NCBI GenBank assembly: GCA_003665825.1
Contig: QPFY01000008.1
Coordinates: 1,426,001-1,490,000 of the forward strand
Reading direction: 5' to 3'
Length of the DNA stretch: 64,000 bases
From: Microbotryum silenes-acaulis
Taxonomy: Eukaryota > Basidiomycota > Microbotryomycetes > Microbotryales > Microbotryaceae
Part shown: positions 49,845 through 62,096 of the stretch, in pieces
How positions within the stretch are numbered: the first letter of the stretch is position 1
Layout of the letters: each line of letters begins with the position of its first letter
Translations under genes and position numbers: made by a program
The notes under the pieces: model-generated
What the model saw: the letters and a program-made list of their open reading frames with translations, nothing else
Told to the model about the DNA's origin: nothing
The model's database searches: none

Positions 49845-51715
49845 TTACTGATATCCCGGCCACGCAGGAGTTCCCGGCCCACCTTGCCACGCCGGCCAGG
49901 GACTGAATCCGGTGGGTAGCGTTTCCAAGGGTGTCAACCCCGTCCTCCTATCCTGTAACGGCCATTGTATCTGGTCCGGATCGAAAAGAGGAGCCGAAGT
50001 CCCACTTACTAGTCGTTCCGGATCCATCTTGAACGGCGTTTCCGTGGTGCCGAAGCCGTCAAGCTGGCCACCGGGAGCTAGTTCGTAGTTGGGCAGCGCC
50101 GGTGTTGGGAGGGCAAGGCCAGGCTGATGCGTGGCAGTGAAGGGAGGGTTCGGGTTCTGTTGGAGGGTTTGCTCGTGTGCATGTGTCCCCTGGAACGAGC
50201 TCAAGTTGTAAAGCGGAGGCGCCAACGCGAACGGGGTTTGCTTGACCGCCAAGACCGGAGGGTCGGGCAGGGGTACAAAGCTTCCCATCGAAATCAGATC
50301 GGGCCCACGATACGTGCTCAGATCAGCGGCAGCGAACGATGGGACAGGAAGACTCCGCCGCTCGAAGTGATCCATGGTGGGTGGGGCAGAGTGAGGAATG
50401 GCAGGATCGAATCTGGCTTCCCTCGGGATCGGGATGCTGCGCGGCGCATTTCGTCGTCGGCCAGACAGTGTTCGCGTCGCGTGCCAGGAGGAGGCGCCAG
50501 CAAAGGGAAAGGACTTCGATGCCGGTGATCGTCTCGCAGTAGGATTCGTCAATGCTTCGAATTTGGGGGTCGGCAGAGGGGAAGGTGTCGGACTGGCGAG
50601 CAGGGATGAGGCGGAATTGCGGTAGGTGGCGTAGGGGTGGTGCAATGGCAGGGCCGGCGGCGGCAATGTCTTTTTGCCCCCACTCACGCCCCGGGAACAT
50701 ATTGACGATGCATCCGTGTCGGCATCACTGCGAAAGGACGAGGAGGACTGGAACGAGGCTGATGACGAAGCGAACGAAGAGGACGTCGAGGCGGAGGACG
50801 AGGCAATCGATGATGTCGAGACGCCCGAAACCGTGCTCAATTCGGAGGAGCTCGTACGATCCTCGCTATTCAGCCTTGGGACGCTCTTGGGTGATACTGT
50901 AGGTGGACGTCGTCAATATAAAATTCAGATGGTCAGTATATTGCCAAATTGAGCCTCTGAGCTTGGTCATCGTTGCGAGGCGGAGTCGTCCATCAGGCAC
51001 ACCTAAGCAAGGCGCCGCTGATCCCGGGACCGGCTAGCGCGAACTTGAGAAAAAAGGTTCGGCAGCGATGCGCGGCGCGCGCGGATTCCACTCGCCCGCC
51101 CCCGATCCGCATTCCGGACGCGCGGATCGGAGATCCTCGCCAGCGATGACGACAGCTGAGTAGTACAAGCTGAGAGTGAAGGAACGCACGGGCACTGGAG
51201 GGCTTGGTGTCATCGAGAGGATCACTATAATGGCATACGACTTGATCCAATGGTCGATGCTTGAAGCGAGCCGAGCGTAAGCAAGCACCGCACGCAGGCT
51301 TCTCGCCGTCGCATCTGATAGAGAGAGAGAGAAATGAATTGACGCGAGGCGCCGGGATCCGATCAGGAGTTAGCCGACAGTTCCCGCTTCTGCGAAAGCG
51401 TTGCAAGGCCTTTGCCCGGGCAAAAGGACCAGATATGTGATTATCAGGCGCTCACCTTGTTTTCCGAGTCTTGCAACGAGCACTGTGTACCAAAGCAGGT
51501 CGCGTAATGGAACGTCGCACCAAATCAGTTCGGATTTCTCCGGCGAGCACTCGCCTGCGAAAGCAGCCAGCAGCAGCGCAGCTCCCAAAAGCTCGACAAC
51601 TTTAAATCGGCAAGCTGGACTGCGAACATCGATAAAAGGGATCGATAGGATGATACGATATAACTCACCATGCGAGGCCCTTGGCCAAAGGTGCAGCGCC
51701 TGTAGGAGACCTCAT
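49845..51715 (-). CDS. Zn2Cys6 transcription factor
   Basis: Fungal binuclear zinc-cluster regulator. The DNA-binding domain is split over three small minus-strand exons: 51669-51715 (47 nt), 51456-51482 (27 nt) and 51226-51314. Joined in phase they give GLACARCKTRKTRCDG, then EKPACGACLRSA and, after 14 more residues, the last Cys in VVCHY: the full C-x2-C-x6-C...C-x2-C...C pattern. The large last exon (49845-50896) encodes a Ser/Pro-rich region without a recognised fungal-TF middle domain. Its acceptor (CCTACAG) is good, but the donor I used for the preceding exon (A|GTGATC) is weak and the intron (329 bp) long, so that junction is provisional. With it the protein has 404 residues. The zinc cluster itself is clear; target genes are unknown. 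Confidence 0.78.
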
Positions 51716-54256
51716 GTACGATCTGTCGAGTTGTCGAGCTGATCGACACCAATCAAGGAAGAAGCGACAATGGGGTGGGGGCGGCGGGTCAAGCTCAAGT
51801 GGGAAGCTCAAGTGAAAGAAAGCTGGACCTGTCGGCTGAGATGGGTCCGAGAGCTGAGATGGGAGACGGGGACTCGAGAGGTCGAGCGCACCACGGTGCC
51901 GGCGAGGAAAGCGACCCCGTTTGGATCGCAGACCAGAGTGACAAAACGCAAGAGTGAAGTTTCGGCGCCAGGATCAGCACCTGGGACCAGCTGAGGGAGG
52001 GGGTGGGGGAAATCGGAAGCGCTTCCGGTGAGTCTAAGTTGGATTAGCGGGCGCCTGCGCTCTGCTGGGTCCTCCGAGTCTCCGAGAGCACTGCTCCGGG
52101 AAGTGACGGCATGCGCTGTAGCTGCTAGCTCACTCAGGCACGCCCGACCGCCAGCGCTGGCAGTAACCGCGCGTAGGAAGCTGGTGCCTTTACCTTCAGA
52201 ACTATCAACATGAGCACATTATTCACCGGTGCTGCGATAACGTGTTGGTACAGTAGAATTATCCAAGTGGTGAATTCCACATAGCTCGACTGATGGCTTA
52301 CAACGTCCGCCGAAGTGCCAGCTTCGGGGAGGAGTGAAAATCGCGAAAATGTGACAAGGTAATCGCCCCAAGAAACTCAACCGCGGCGCGGTTCTGGTTC
52401 GGCAGCCAGCGATATTTTCGGCACAGCGCGAAATGCGGAGTGTAGGGCTGGGTAACGGCCATCTTACACATGTTAAGTGTTACAAATTTATAACGGATTA
52501 GTTCTGTGTTAATCGGGGGGCGTCTAACATGTGTAACATGTGTACACCTGCGCAAGCCTGGCAGTAGTTATGGAGGGTATCGACGTATCGTGGCCAGATC
52601 GGGGGCTAGGCCGCCGACCAGCCTGAACACGCCAAGCGTCAGGCACTGACTACCTACCCATTTCTTGTAGTGGCTGCCCCCGGATATATTTATCTTCTTC
52701 TTCTTCTGAAAGGTATCTGGGTTTCTTGGTCGGAGCGCCTGACGATGCGGTCGGGTGGCTCAAGCGCCAAAATGGGGGAAAATCATGATGCTACCAGTTT
52801 AACCCAATCTAGACCATTTGCTACGGTTGTTACGCCTTTTTGATGCATTTTACGTACGTTAGAGAGATTGCGATGTTGTCACAAGCTGTTACGAATGGAA
52901 CATAATGTTACAAGGCACCTCGAAAATGTTATAACCGTGTTACGTACCCAAAAAATCGGCGTGTTACCCAGCTCTACTCCTGCTGCGCTGGATGATATTT
53001 TCGCACCGGGATTGGCAGCTGCATCGATCCCCCCCCGAAGGACATGATTGTGTAGCGTGGTGGAGGCTGACAAGATAACTCCGCTCCAGTTACAGGTTCG
53101 CCAGCGAATTTTGGAGATCCAATAATATCCTCCGGTAGTCCGGGTACTGTTTGAAACTCACCCTGAGGTTTTGTAACGTCGGGCATCCAAGCGAGGGGGC
53201 CGCTTCATGCGTTTTCAATTACCGACACCCGATAGGGTTTTTGATTGAAAGCGCGCGTTTTTTTAATGCAAGGTTGCACGTAATGAAAAAACGGGTATCG
53301 CCCTCCAGATATAGTCGCATGTAGGTAGGAGTGATCTCACGACCAACATCACTATCGTCGTCGGCAAGCACAATTATTTATCACGCTCTGATTCCAGTTC
53401 GTTAAGACATCCTACTCCACAATCGTTACATGTCGTCTTGAAAAGGCGAGCTTCGTTAGCAATCGACGGTCCCCGATGAATCCGTCAGCAAACAAGCGAA
53501 AAAACGAAATCCCCATCCCGGCTTCTTTTTCACCTTCCCTTCAGGGCCCCACGACATAGACCCTTTGAACAGTCTAGAACATTCCTCATCCTAACCAAAA
53601 CAAAAGACGAGCGGTATCCTCTTCGGGTACCATAGGTTAAATCTGAACATGTGCAGTGCGGTGCCTCGCGCGCGGCCAGCAGCTTCCTCGGGTTCCGCGG
53701 AGTTGCGTAGTGTTCGCTCTGGGGTCCGATAGCGCAAGCGGTGAAGATCTGAGGTTCCGAACGAGCTGGGGGCATGTTGTCCTGTTCCTTCCCTTGAACT
53801 AAAAGTGTTCCCTCCTCAGTAGCCTCAGGTCGTTCATGCCTGACGCCTAGGTACCGTCTATTAAGAATAGAGGCAGGTGCAATTTGAATATGAACCTACA
53901 CCAGAACGTCCTTTTCGGCCCTTCCTCGGCCCTAGGTAGGTAACTGCTTCCCTCGCACGAGAGGAAACGTCCCTCGAGTCGTGCTTATTCCCCAAGCCCA
54001 TTTCCCCATCCTCCTTTTCCCGGTGACCGGTCGTTTCTCGCGGGGTTCTAGAACGAAGTCGACGAGTTCACGAGCTTTAAGCGTGTTACAACAAAAATAC
54101 TGGGAAAAACGACATGGAGGAAGAAGAAGAAAAGAGACCATCTAGGCGCTTTTGAAAGGCGCGCCCAACTACGGGATAAGTGAACGCAAAAAGATGCACA
54201 AGTGAAACAGTGGTATGGTTTTTGAGGAGAGCGTGCATCAAGCACCTTTCTGACCC
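51716..54256. other. 2.5-kb gene-poor region with a MITE-like element
   Basis: Lies between the 5' end of the zinc-cluster gene and the 3' end of the mitochondrial carrier gene, both minus strand. Apart from the element at 52445-52974 no gene, tRNA or known repeat is supportable. The part around 52440-53300 is visibly more AT-rich than its surroundings. Confidence 0.6.
52445..52974. mobile_element. Candidate 530-bp MITE with TA target duplication
   Basis: The ends are inverted: left GGGCTGGGTAAC (52445-52456), right reverse-complement GAGCTGGGTAAC (52963-52974), 11 of 12 identical, with looser similarity continuing inward for about 40 bp (including TTATAAC on both sides). Each end is flanked by TA (52443-52444 and 52975-52976), the target preferred by Tc1/mariner elements. 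The interior is AT-rich, full of GTTAC-like words, and encodes nothing. A subterminal palindrome, ACACATGTTA (52466-52475) against TAACATGTGT (52525-52534), is also present. No transposase is nearby. Confidence 0.6.
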
Positions 54257-57216
54257 CTACTCCTCCGTACAATCCTCATCCTTACTCGCCGAAGCGGAAG
54301 ATGCCGATGAGCTCGCACCACCATGACACCCCTCCTCCCTCCCAAACAACACCTTCTTGGACGCATCATAAACCGCATACGATATCGCGACCGCAGGAAC
54401 GACCTTGACCAACGTCGGGGTGAGTCCTTTGTAGAACCCTCGCCAGCCTTCACGTTGGTAGCATTTACGAGCGGCGTCGCGGACGCCGGTGTAGGTTTGA
54501 GGGTGGGCGGGCGTGCCTTGTGCCTGGAGGCGCGTGCGAACTAGGTTCCTACGGAAAGTAACGTAGGGGGGATGAGCTACCATAAACGCGGGTTCTAGCA
54601 GCGAATGAAGTCTTCTCGTGAGGACTTACAAAGGATAAACACTCGTCGCGCCCACGCCCCCACTTAGCGCGCCAAAGGCCAAACTTCCCGGAATGCCCGG
54701 TTCCTCCCCCGCCCACTTGGTATACGCCAACTTGATCCCTTCGAACGTCGACATATCAATCGCCGAATAAGGGAACACCCCAATCAACCCTGCCGGTAAT
54801 CCCCTGAAGTACAACTTGACCCCACCCTTCCTCCAAATGTTTTTCGCGGTTTCAAAGATCAAGGCATTGCCTTTATGTTCACCTCCCGTGGAGGACATGA
54901 CGCGCGTTTTGAGGGTCTCGATAGGGTAGATGACGAATTGGGAGAGGACACCACCTATCCCTCCCGAGACGAAGCGACTCGAGTTGGATATCATCGTTTG
55001 GTCAGGGACGCGGTCCCAGTATTGCGCAAAGACGCGCTTGGCGGATTCGTAAGAGAGGAACTTGATCGCCGATTCGGGGAAGATCTTGATCACGTTCAGA
55101 CCGTTGCCCGTCCAGAACGCTGCGAGACCTCCACCTTGGCGCCAGATCGCTCGGACGGCGGCGGGGATGCTTCCCTTGCCTCGTCGGACTTTCTTCGTCG
55201 GTCGTGATGCTGCTGCTGCTTCGGGACTCCCTAGACTGGGCACGTAGCGCGGCGTAACAGGTTGTAATGTGGAAGGTGAGGTGATGAGATAGACCTTGAG
55301 GCGATCAAAGGGGGCCGTCGCCGTGCGGGAAACAGCTCCGGCTAATCCACCCGCGAGCAGGAACTTGCCCGCGCCAGCAAACATGCCGTGCTGAAGATCG
55401 TCGGCTTGCTCGTCGACATCGTCTTCAACAGCGGGTAACGTCGAATGAGCAGAGCTAGCGGACCCAGCATCGGCCGTGGTCGTCGCTATCGTCGCGGCCG
55501 CTGCAGCTGCCGAGGGTGTCGTTGATTTCTCAGTCGAATCGACGACGCGCGAAGCTGCTGCACCATCCTTGACACTCGCAGCTCCAACCGACGAGCCGGA
55601 AGTCGAAATATCCTTAGACACCGCAGTCTTGGGCGGGGCCACATTCTCCACCGCCTTGCCTTTCTTGACCGCCCCGACCGCCCCGGCCTTACTAGCCCAA
55701 CATTCAACACATTCCCTCGCCCACCTCTTCTCATCATTCTCCGTCTCCCTCTTTCTTAAATTCGTCGCGTCCTGAAGGATCGCCAGTGCGGCGGAGGAGT
55801 TCATCGCTTTCTTTTGTTGCGAGGTCAAGGACGCGGATTTGGACGCGGCGGCGGATTTGGTCATGAGTCTGTTCCAGCCTGTTTTGCCGCCGCCGATGAC
55901 GACTGGAGACGAAAAGAAAAAAGAAAAAAAGCAACCGCGAGATCAGCTTACGTCTTCAAGAGACTGTGCAATGGCGCGTAGGAACTGACCATCACCGTCC
56001 TGCGTGAGCCGACTCATCGACGGTCGATGCTTGCGGTGCGTCTGATAATAGTGCATGATCTCGGGCATCGAAGTCGGTCTCGGCAATAACTGCAGACCAT
56101 ACCACCAACTCAGAAATGTTATTAAACTCATACGAATCCTTAGCCTAATCACGTTGTCGAACGCACCAACAAAAAATTCCTCCACTCGGCGAACGAGATG
56201 GCCCCATCGCCATCCTTATCAACGGTCTTCATGAAATCATCCAACGTCCCATCCATGATCTCCAACCCGGCCCTCTTGCACGCCTGTCGGACCTCGGAAA
56301 CGCGCAGTCTCATATCCCGGTCGCTATCGAATTCGACAAACACCTTCCACAATTCTTTCTCCTTTTCTTCGGCGTACTTCTCGAACGCGGTCCAACGCGC
56401 TGCGGCGGAGGCGATGGGGGCCGAAGGTTGGGATCGAGGGGTTTTGGTCGACTCTGGTGAGGTAGACGCTGTTCGGAGAGGAGTGTCTGCACCTTGCGGT
56501 GGTGCCGTTGGAACGGTCGATGCAGAGACGGCGGCATTGAGGGATGCCCCGGCCGGTACGGCATTGCACTTGCACCACAGCTCCCTCGCGTACGTCTTGC
56601 GATCGCGCGCGTGCTGATCAGCCTGTTGCAGTGCTGTAGGCGCGGAAGGAGAAGAAGAAGGCGGCGAAGCGGTAGTAGCCTGCGCGAAAGCATCCGGTAA
56701 GGTCGACGTCGAAGCGACAGGTGAAGTTGGCGGAGAAGTGGGTATAGGGATCGAATCGAACAGTGTCCTGAAAATAGACAGCCTCCTGACCGGTCCTTCG
56801 AAGGCCTTGTATTCTGATAATGTATGGGGTTCGTCTTCGGGTGCGGCGACGCCGTCGTCGAGTACGGCTCGTTCGTAGGCTGCGGAATCGAGTTCGATGG
56901 GTATGCGTTCGTGTCGCGGTCGGAGGGAGAGGTTCGGGTCGTTCGTTGAGGGGGCGGTCGTCGAACCTGATGCGATGAGCTGGAATATCTCGGCGTGGCA
57001 GGGTGTTGAGGATAAATCGGAGAGGATACCACCTGATGAGGATGAAGATGCTGACGACGCGGCAAAGAGGGACGAGGAAGCAGGGTCGATGGAGGGAGCC
57101 GACGATGACGATGACGATGACGATGACGACGAGAACGAGAACGAGGGCTTAGTCGATGGCGGCGGTGCCTCGTCATCGTCTAGTATCGGTGGTGGATCGC
57201 TTGAGAGGGTCGTCAT
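54257..57216 (-). CDS. SAL1: Calcium-regulated mitochondrial ATP-Mg/Pi carrier (SCaMC/Sal1 type)
   Basis: Inner-membrane carrier that exchanges ATP-Mg for phosphate under cytosolic calcium control. Four exons (56167-57216, 55990-56089, 54630-55902, 54257-54548) keep phase and give 904 residues. Two EF-hands are visible near residues 310-345 (loops DSDRDMRLRVSE and DKDGDGAISFAE), followed by the family motif FLLLLPRPTSMPEI, which is created by splicing at a GTGCGT donor. A linker of about 170 residues, rich in Ala/Ser/Lys, leads to the carrier domain with three signature repeats: PFDRLK, PIETLK and YPLNLVRTRLQ. The N-terminus is a long Ser-rich, probably disordered region. Usual family members have about 480-550 residues, so this one is much enlarged and shows fewer clear EF-hands than the usual three or four. 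Confidence 0.92.
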
Positions 57217-58486
57217 CTTGTCTGACGTGGGATGATGGCTGTGATGAAAATCAGGTGCGGACGGTCGAGAGGGTGAGTGAAGTCGGACTTGACACGACAG
57301 GCGTGGCACGACTGATGCCGAATGGGTGCTCGGTGGCTCGAGTGCGAAATCCCCACTTTCGCTTTCGAGCCAGAAGAAAGTTCCTCACGCGATGCTTTAA
57401 AGGTGGGAGTAGGACTGACCACTGACGAAGGACAGGGTATCCTACCCAAGAAAGCGAATGGGGTGGGGTGTCCCTGAAGAGGTACGTCCCAGAGGGACTC
57501 GACGACGGACTCTTGACGAATGCGCGCGTGCGGAATGGAATAATCACCAACCCGAACCGCTCTGGGCAGCTCACTGGCAGCTCTAGGCTGGCGCTGGCTG
57601 GGGCGGTGCGCCGTGGCCTGCCGTGGCTCGATCGTGCGCTCGAGTCGTCCTCGCACGAACGGGACTGACTGGCTTACGAGCTCAGAGTCCGCAACGCGAG
57701 GTGTTGTAGCAGCTTGTGGATCGACTACAAACTACCGCTGGGCTGGGCCTGTGGTCGGAAGAAAAAGGGGCATCAGCGACAGTTTTTAACATGGGTGTGA
57801 CTACTTGCAAGAAATCAAATCATGCCAGCAGCTGCACCAGCACCAGCACCAGCACCAGCAGCAAACGACGAGTTCGGCGTGCTCGCTTGCTCGCGTGCTC
57901 TCGACGGCGACGACCGAAGCTGGTTGCTAAGCTCGTTCATGTGGTCTGAGGGCAGAAAGACTGACCCAGACCAAAATCGGAAACAGATACCCGAGCCCAC
58001 AGGGTAGGGCACGAACGCACAAACGAGATAGAGAGGGGTGGTACACAGCAGCAGCACAAGCAGCAGCGAAAGCCACCGTTCACACACACACAGACACGTC
58101 GTGGCGCGCTGTCGATCGTTGTTGTCGATCACTTCGGTCGACCTCGCCTGCTGCACGCTCTGCAGTGCATGCTCTACACGCGCCTTGATCGGCTCGGGCC
58201 AGTTTAAAACACTCTCTCTACTCCGCAAATCTGGCACGACTCGGATCAAAATTATGAGCATATTAATGACCCTTCGACTAAAAGTGCATGATCCCTGACG
58301 CGAAGAATTTCCTCTCTCGGAGATTCAATTCATCCTTACCGAGCAGAGCAGCCCAAAGCTAAGGAATAATTGACACCGCCTGGCACTCATGAGCTCTTGA
58401 GGATCCACCCCGCTCTCTTCGCCTCGTTCTCCCACACACGGCCTCCCAAGCTCCCCCGCTCCCCCGCTCCCCCCAGATCGCCCACC
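57217..58486. promoter_or_regulatory. Divergent promoter region (SAL1 / GET4)
   Basis: 1.27 kb between divergent start codons. It contains (CACCAG)4 at 57835-57858. A minus-strand frame at 57815-58261 has one hydrophobic stretch but no other support and is treated as non-coding. Confidence 0.5.
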
Positions 58487-60075
58487 ATGTCATCCTCCAC
58501 CCCCTCCCCGTCTTTGCAACAATTCTTGGACCTCCTCGACGCAGGCGACTTCTACGGCGCCCACCAAAAAGCGCGTACGAGCGCCACCCGCTTACTCGCC
58601 CCACCTCGTCGTACCGCAACCCCCGCACCATCATCCAAGAACGTCTCTTCCACATCCTCAACCGAGCCTCTCCCCTTCGATTCGAAAGCCCAACAAGCGA
58701 GCGAGTTGTTGTGGCAAGCGAGTCGCAAGTTGATGGAGCAGGCGCAGATCGGCAGTGGGGTCGATTTGGCGATCTATCTGTTGGACATTTACAAGACCAG
58801 GAATGTCGGATGTGGACCCGAGGAGAGAGGTGAGTTCAGAGTCTATAACACTGATATACATTGCTAGTAGGTGGGGGTGAAGTCGTTCCCAGGACGGCGC
58901 GTGCAAGCCCTCGGAGCGCCACGTTGCAGATGAAGGGAGCCGCACGGGCGACTAGAAGCAACCCCCGATAGCCTTTTGGTACAATCACAAAAGCTATAAG
59001 GGACAGACCCCTGACCAATTGTACGCCCTCGGAATCCCGCAGCCAAAATGCTGCAATTGATCGCGCTGACCGGACCTGCCGGAGCCTGGCGCAAGACCTT
59101 GACCGACAACATCTTCAGGTCAGCCATGTCCATTTGTAGGTGTAAGATGCAGCCGACCGTACTGAAGCAATACTTTCCTACAGTTGGTCATCCAAAACTG
59201 GTGTCGTTGAATCGGGTGATCCCGAAATCCACCTCTACCTCGGTCAATTGCTCTATAAAGGTAGGTTAAGCTCCTCCCCTCCTTGGCACACAACTGCGAC
59301 TAACATTGCCTCGTCCTCCCCCAGAACAAAACTACCACAACGCATCCCTGCACCTCCTCTTGGTCCCGACCCAAGACTCTGCCCGCACCCTCGCCGAAGT
59401 CATGTTCGCCTGGTCCCAACTCGACCCGAGCGGCCTCAACGGACTGGGTCGCTACGCCGCGCGAGCGACTTTATCCTACCTCGAATCGCACGCCATCCTC
59501 GCCGCTCGCACCTTCCTCTCTCATTTCCTCTCTTCCGCACTCAAAACCTACCCCAATCTTTTGGTCAAATCCGTAGCTTACCCTTCGCCTACTTCACCTT
59601 TGGGGAAGAACCTCCCCTCTTCCGAACAAGGGGACGAATTGATCCTGACCAAGTTGCAATCGTTGAATTTCTTGCAATTGGCCATTAGGACGATCCAAGT
59701 TGGGGCGGGGGAGACCGTCGATAAGTACGGAGGGGCGAATGGGGGAGTCAAGAAGGAGGTGAGGGGGGGAGGGAAGAGTAATTGGGTCAAGATGTGCGCC
59801 AGGTACGAGAAGGAGGTACAGTGGTTCAATAAGAGTCCCGAGATCAAAGAGGTGAGCCACGACGGATTATACTTAATAATTCAACGTCGAGTTTTGGTGA
59901 AAGAGAGAGAGAGATTTGCTGAATCAAGCCGTCTGTCGAGCTTTTACAGAGTTTGCAAGAGTTGGGCATCATGTACTTTGGGATCAAGCCGCCTCAACAG
60001 GCGAGCAACCCTTTTGCGGCGATGATGTCGGGCCTGTTGGGAGGAGGTGGGGGAGCCCCTGCTTTGGGACGGTGA
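58487..60075 (+). CDS. GET4: GET4, tail-anchored protein targeting factor
   Basis: Get4 with Get5 bridges the Sgt2 chaperone and the Get3 ATPase, delivering tail-anchored proteins to the ER. Five exons (58487-58829, 59043-59118, 59184-59260, 59325-59851, 59950-60075) keep phase and give 382 residues, a little longer than the yeast protein. The helical-repeat body shows AIYLLDIYKTRNVGCGPEER, WSSKTGVVESGDPEIHLYLG (the family's WS..tG...GDP.lH element) and EQNYHNASLHLLL. A Gly/Lys-rich insertion lies near residue 280. The protein ends in MMSGLLGGGGGAPALGR. The first intron (213 bp) is longer than the others. The 3' end faces the aldo-keto reductase gene. Confidence 0.9.
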
Positions 60076-60505
60076 GTGTGGTAAGAAAAGGCATGATAGT
60101 GTTGGCTAGAAGACTGGGTTGTGCGTGCTTGAGTGGGCTTGTAGTTGCGAATGTAGAGCAAGACTCATGAAAGTCCTACGTGCCGTGGTGGAGACACCGT
60201 TTCCCCTCGTACGCCACCTCGCCAGTCTTCCGCGTTCGTCGCCTCGACCTTAAGTTCGATCAAAGCACTTGATTGTTTTCGATCCGGGCCTTTTCGCTAG
60301 GTAGAGTGGACATCTTTCTGTCCTGGCACCAGACTGCGGAGATTTTCTTCGCAGATGGTTAGGCATGTCGAGCACCGTTCGCTGCGCTCACCGCTCACTT
60401 CCAAATCTGGGTTAACCTTGCTATATTTCAAGTGTGGAAGAAGAAAGAGACATGCGCAATGTACGAATAAAGCCGATTGAACCTCGAACGCTCTCTTCAA
60501 CCGGT
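60076..60505. other. Convergent spacer (GET4 / aldo-keto reductase)
   Basis: 430 bp between two stop codons; expected to contain both 3' untranslated regions. No gene seen. Confidence 0.55.
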
Positions 60506-62096
60506 TCAAACGATTTTGACCTGGTGCGTCGCGCTCTTCTCCTCGTCCTCGCCAAAGGTGTTGATGTCCCACGTGGGCTTGTACTTGTAAGGCACGTTGA
60601 AGCGACGGTACTTCTCCTCGCCGAGTTTGTTGATCTCCTCGATCTGTTCCTCCGTTAAGGTGATTTGCTTGAGGTTGGATTGGATCCTCGAAGGGGTGAC
60701 ACTCTTGGGGAGCACACTGTGACCATCGACTTGACCCCAGGCGATCAAGACTTGGGCGGGGGTCGCACCGATCTTATCGGCGATGGCGATAATTTCCGGG
60801 TACTCGAACAGCTTCTTCTCACCGTAGTTGTTGTTGCTGTAAAAAACCCCACGACATCACCGTCAGTTGAGGTGCCTCGAGATGGGTGTACGGTGGTAGA
60901 TAGAAACTCACCCAAGGGGACTGTAAGCGGTAAGGTGGATGTTGTGCTTCTTGTGGTGCTCGATGAGCTCACGTTGCAACAAAAGAGGGTGTCGTTCGAC
61001 CTGGTGAACGGCAGGGGTCACGCCCGTCTCCTTGGAGATGGTATCGATCGCCTTGATGGAAAAGTTGGAAACACCAATGGTCCTGACCTTGCCCGTGTCG
61101 AGCAATTTGATCATCGCTTTCCACGTGTCGACCAAGGACGTCTCGAGGTCGAGCTCGACTTCCTCCTTGCCGTTCTTGGCCTTGGGGAACAGGTTCGAGG
61201 TGTGGTCACCATTGGGTCCGGGGACGGCGGGCTCGAAAGCAATAGGCCAGTGGATGAGGTAGAGATCGAGGTATTCGAGGTCGAGTTCCTTGAGCGTGTT
61301 GTCAAGAGCGGCCTCGACTGTGCGGCACAAGGAACGGGCCGTACAGAGGTGAGCAAAACCACACGAACGGAGAAAGGGTACAGCTTTAATTACTCACCGA
61401 GCTCGGGCTTGTGGCTCGAGTTCCAGAGCTTGGAGGTGATGAACAACTTCTCACGAGCGACTCCGGCACTCTTGATGCCGCGGGCAACCTCCTCCTCTAT
61501 GAGAATTGAAACAGCCGAGCACGTGGTCAGGAAAAGGCTGCGCTCAAACTTCCCCAGAAATGTGTGCAGCTCACGATTCTGGTAGATCTTGGCGAGATCC
61601 AAGTGACTTTAAGAGGAGGAAGAAGAAATCGAACGTGTCAGCCAGGTGAACGCGACCACACGGCCCGATTCCAGTTCGCAACTGGATTTCGTCATCGACC
61701 GCGCGGAGGATCGATGTCGACTTACGTGTAACCAGCCTTGACGGCCTCCTCGACGGCGCGCTCGACTTCCCTAGGGGCCGATTGCCAAGTACCGAAACTA
61801 GAAGAACGCCCTCACATCTTGTCAGTGATCAAGTCCACCAATCGCCCGAGCCGGAGAACTAGGGCCGAGCACGCGGGGGTTCGGCACGAAGATGGAGCGG
61901 GGAGGTCGGGTTCGACGTCAGAGCGCGTCAGAGCACGTCATGCGAAAGTGGGGAACTGGGATGGATGGCTCTTTCGGAGCTGGTCGGAAAGCACGAGTGG
62001 TTGTAGGAGAACCTCGAGAAGAGGTACATGGATGAGTGTAGCTTACCCTGCGAGAGGGATGGTGTGACCGGATGAAAGCGTGGCAGTAGCGACCAT
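60506..62096 (-). CDS. Aldo-keto reductase
   Basis: NADPH-dependent carbonyl reductase of the AKR superfamily. Six minus-strand exons (62047-62096, 61726-61797, 61575-61606, 61398-61496, 60912-61317, 60506-60836) keep phase and give 329 residues, the usual size. The catalytic tetrad is present: Asp and Tyr in [10 protein letters not shown] (about residues 43-52), Lys in FITSKLW and His in YLIHWPI. The NADPH-binding [12 protein letters not shown] near the C-terminus is also typical. The third exon (32 nt) uses an unusual AAAG acceptor, yet it is needed for the Asp/Tyr active-site segment. Closest by feel to fungal glycerol dehydrogenase or xylose-reductase-like AKRs; the substrate is not determined. 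Confidence 0.93.

Noticed and set aside
53715..53765. tRNA-like word pair (TAGCGCAAGCGG followed by GGTTCCGAAC)
   Set aside because: The A-box and B-box matches are imperfect, spacing is too short and no cloverleaf or acceptor stem can be drawn.
57815..58261. Minus-strand 148-codon frame with one hydrophobic segment
   Set aside because: Ends in Ala/Gly text produced by the CACCAG repeat and shows no family resemblance.
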